NCBI RefSeq assembly: GCF_000426585.1
Contig: NZ_AUFQ01000006.1
Location: 62,001 to 126,000, forward strand
Length of the DNA: 64,000 nt
Direction: 5' to 3'
Origin: Segatella baroniae DSM 16972 = JCM 13447
GTDB lineage: Bacteria; Bacteroidota; Bacteroidia; Bacteroidales; Bacteroidaceae
In this document: in pieces, positions 63,254 through 64,000 of the stretch
Numbering within the stretch: position 1 is the stretch's first letter
Layout: each line of letters opens with the position of its first letter
Position numbers and translations under genes: made by a program
Notes under the pieces: model-generated
What the model was told of the DNA's origin: nothing
What the model saw: the letters and a program-made list of their open reading frames with translations, nothing else
Database searches by the model: none

Positions 63254-64000
63254 TTACCTAAAATCGATCAGGAAGGCGGCAAGGTCGTCGCCCTCGGCCA
63301 GGTTGAACTTCCTGCGGAGCCGATAGCGGGCGCCCTCCACGCCGCGCACCGACATGGCGGTCACCCGGGCGATGTCCTTGGTGCTGAGGTTGAGGCGCAA
63401 GTAGGCGCAGAACTTCAGGTCGTTGGGTGTCAGCGTGGGGTAGCGTTCGCGCAGATGGCGGAAGAACTGCTTGTGGATCAGGTCGAAGTTCTCGCGGAAC
63501 AGCTTCCAGTAGTCGTCGTCGCGCACGTCGCGGCTCGCCACGGCGTCCATGGCCATCGTCGCTATCTCGCGTCCCTTGTCCTGCAGCTGCTGTTCGAGCA
63601 GCTGTTTCTGCTGTCCCTCGATGATGCGCTGCTTCTCGAAGAGCTCCAATTCCTGGCGCATGCGCTCTGCTTCGGCCCTCAGCATGTGGCGTCGCAGCAG
63701 TTTGCCGGTGCGCCATCGCGTGAAAGCCCACAGGCCGGCGGCAAGCATCAGCAGGTAGACCGCAAGCATGGGATAGCTCAAGAGCGTGGGGCGGGGGTGG
63801 GCGAAGGCATACCGGAGGGTGGAGAGACGTCGCCCGTCGCTGTCGCGCACCGAGCATTCCAGTTCGTAGGAGCCGTATTTCAGACTGCTGTAGTGGGCTT
63901 CGGGCCGGGCCGCGACGGTCTCCATGTCGATTCCCGCTCCCCGCAGGCGGAAATGGAAGCGCAGCGGCGCGTTGTTGTAGTTGGGGCAACTCAGCACAAT
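63254..64000 (-). CDS. C-terminal part of a membrane-bound HTH regulator (5' end outside window)
   Basis: The frame is open to the right edge, so at least 249 codons of a longer gene are seen. Order in the visible part: the end of a Y_Y_Y-like beta domain (RFHFRLRGAGIDMETVAARPEAHYSSLKYGSYELECSVRDSDG), one membrane helix (LSYPMLAVYLLMLAAGLWAF), a coiled coil (about 105-150) and a LuxR-type helix-turn-helix (YPTLTPNDLKFCAYLRLNLSTKDIARVTAMSVRGVEGARYRLRRKF). This matches Bacteroidetes propeller/Y_Y_Y one-component regulators, whose N-terminal propeller would be outside the window. Confidence 0.8.
   Translation of the reverse strand: MVLSCPNYNNAPLRFHFRLRGAGIDMETVAARPEAHYSSLKYGSYELECSVRDSDGRRLSTLRYAFAHPRPTLLSYPMLAVYLLMLAAGLWAFTRWRTGKLLRRHMLRAEAERMRQELELFEKQRIIEGQQKQLLEQQLQDKGREIATMAMDAVASRDVRDDDYWKLFRENFDLIHKQFFRHLRERYPTLTPNDLKFCAYLRLNLSTKDIARVTAMSVRGVEGARYRLRRKFNLAEGDDLAAFLIDFR

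Overview
The window is chromosomal DNA of a Bacteroidales bacterium, most likely a GC-rich member of the Prevotellaceae. Four things point there. It has SusC/SusD, an ECF sigma/FecR/TonB-receptor set, a fused SecDF, DUF4254, DUF4271 and DUF4294 proteins, and a type IX secretion (T9SS) tail signal. Promoters are of the Bacteroidetes type (TTTG, 19-20 nt, TAnnTTTG), and no Shine-Dalgarno sequences are obvious.

Layout. (1) 1-14.0 kb is a surface-protein cluster: the end of a T9SS cargo, an outer-membrane barrel, a 2730-residue secreted giant, a fibronectin-III protein and a BIG2-type lipoprotein. A hybrid two-component regulator follows in convergent orientation. (2) 17-24.6 kb is housekeeping: metK behind a SAM-II-like leader, DUF4271, hemD, rnpA, yidD, tyrS and a membrane sulfatase-fold enzyme, then tRNA-Gln. 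(3) 25.5-30.7 kb has a small conserved gene and a barrel/ECF sigma/FecR/TonB-receptor signalling operon. (4) 30.8-40.2 kb has HU, a rhomboid protease, an EEP-family enzyme, secDF, a repeat-rich 1.1 kb gap, an AT-rich lipoprotein gene and metG. (5) 40.3-45.9 kb, on the minus strand, has a GH20 hexosaminidase, a serine-type sulfatase and RNase R. (6) 46.3-55.7 kb has a large lipoprotein, a zinc metalloprotease and a SusC/SusD pair. (7) 56-61.5 kb has DUF4294, DUF4254 with GT9, then acpP-fabF-rnc. (8) The right edge holds a beta-lactamase-fold serine hydrolase and a truncated HTH regulator.

The most unusual feature is the intergenic repeat population. Five separate gaps carry arrays of quasi-palindromic 18-mers (consensus about TAAAAGCAGCCCTTTTA) at a regular pitch of 22 bp. 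Units differ in sequence and even orientation, but the pitch is exact within four arrays and varies by one base in the fifth. A sixth array after secDF has an unrelated unit with the same pitch, directly after an element bounded by a perfect 36-bp inverted repeat. Other families are an octamer repeat (KACATAAG) around a GC hairpin (three copies), an 8-bp CTTTTTAC tract (twice, each time directly after a 22-bp array), and a 44-bp palindromic repeat. One copy of the 44-bp repeat lies in frame inside the signal-peptide region of the serine hydrolase. I do not recognise the 22-bp-pitch family as a named element.

All coordinates and motifs were read by eye. Family names rest on recognised motifs and gene order, not on searches.
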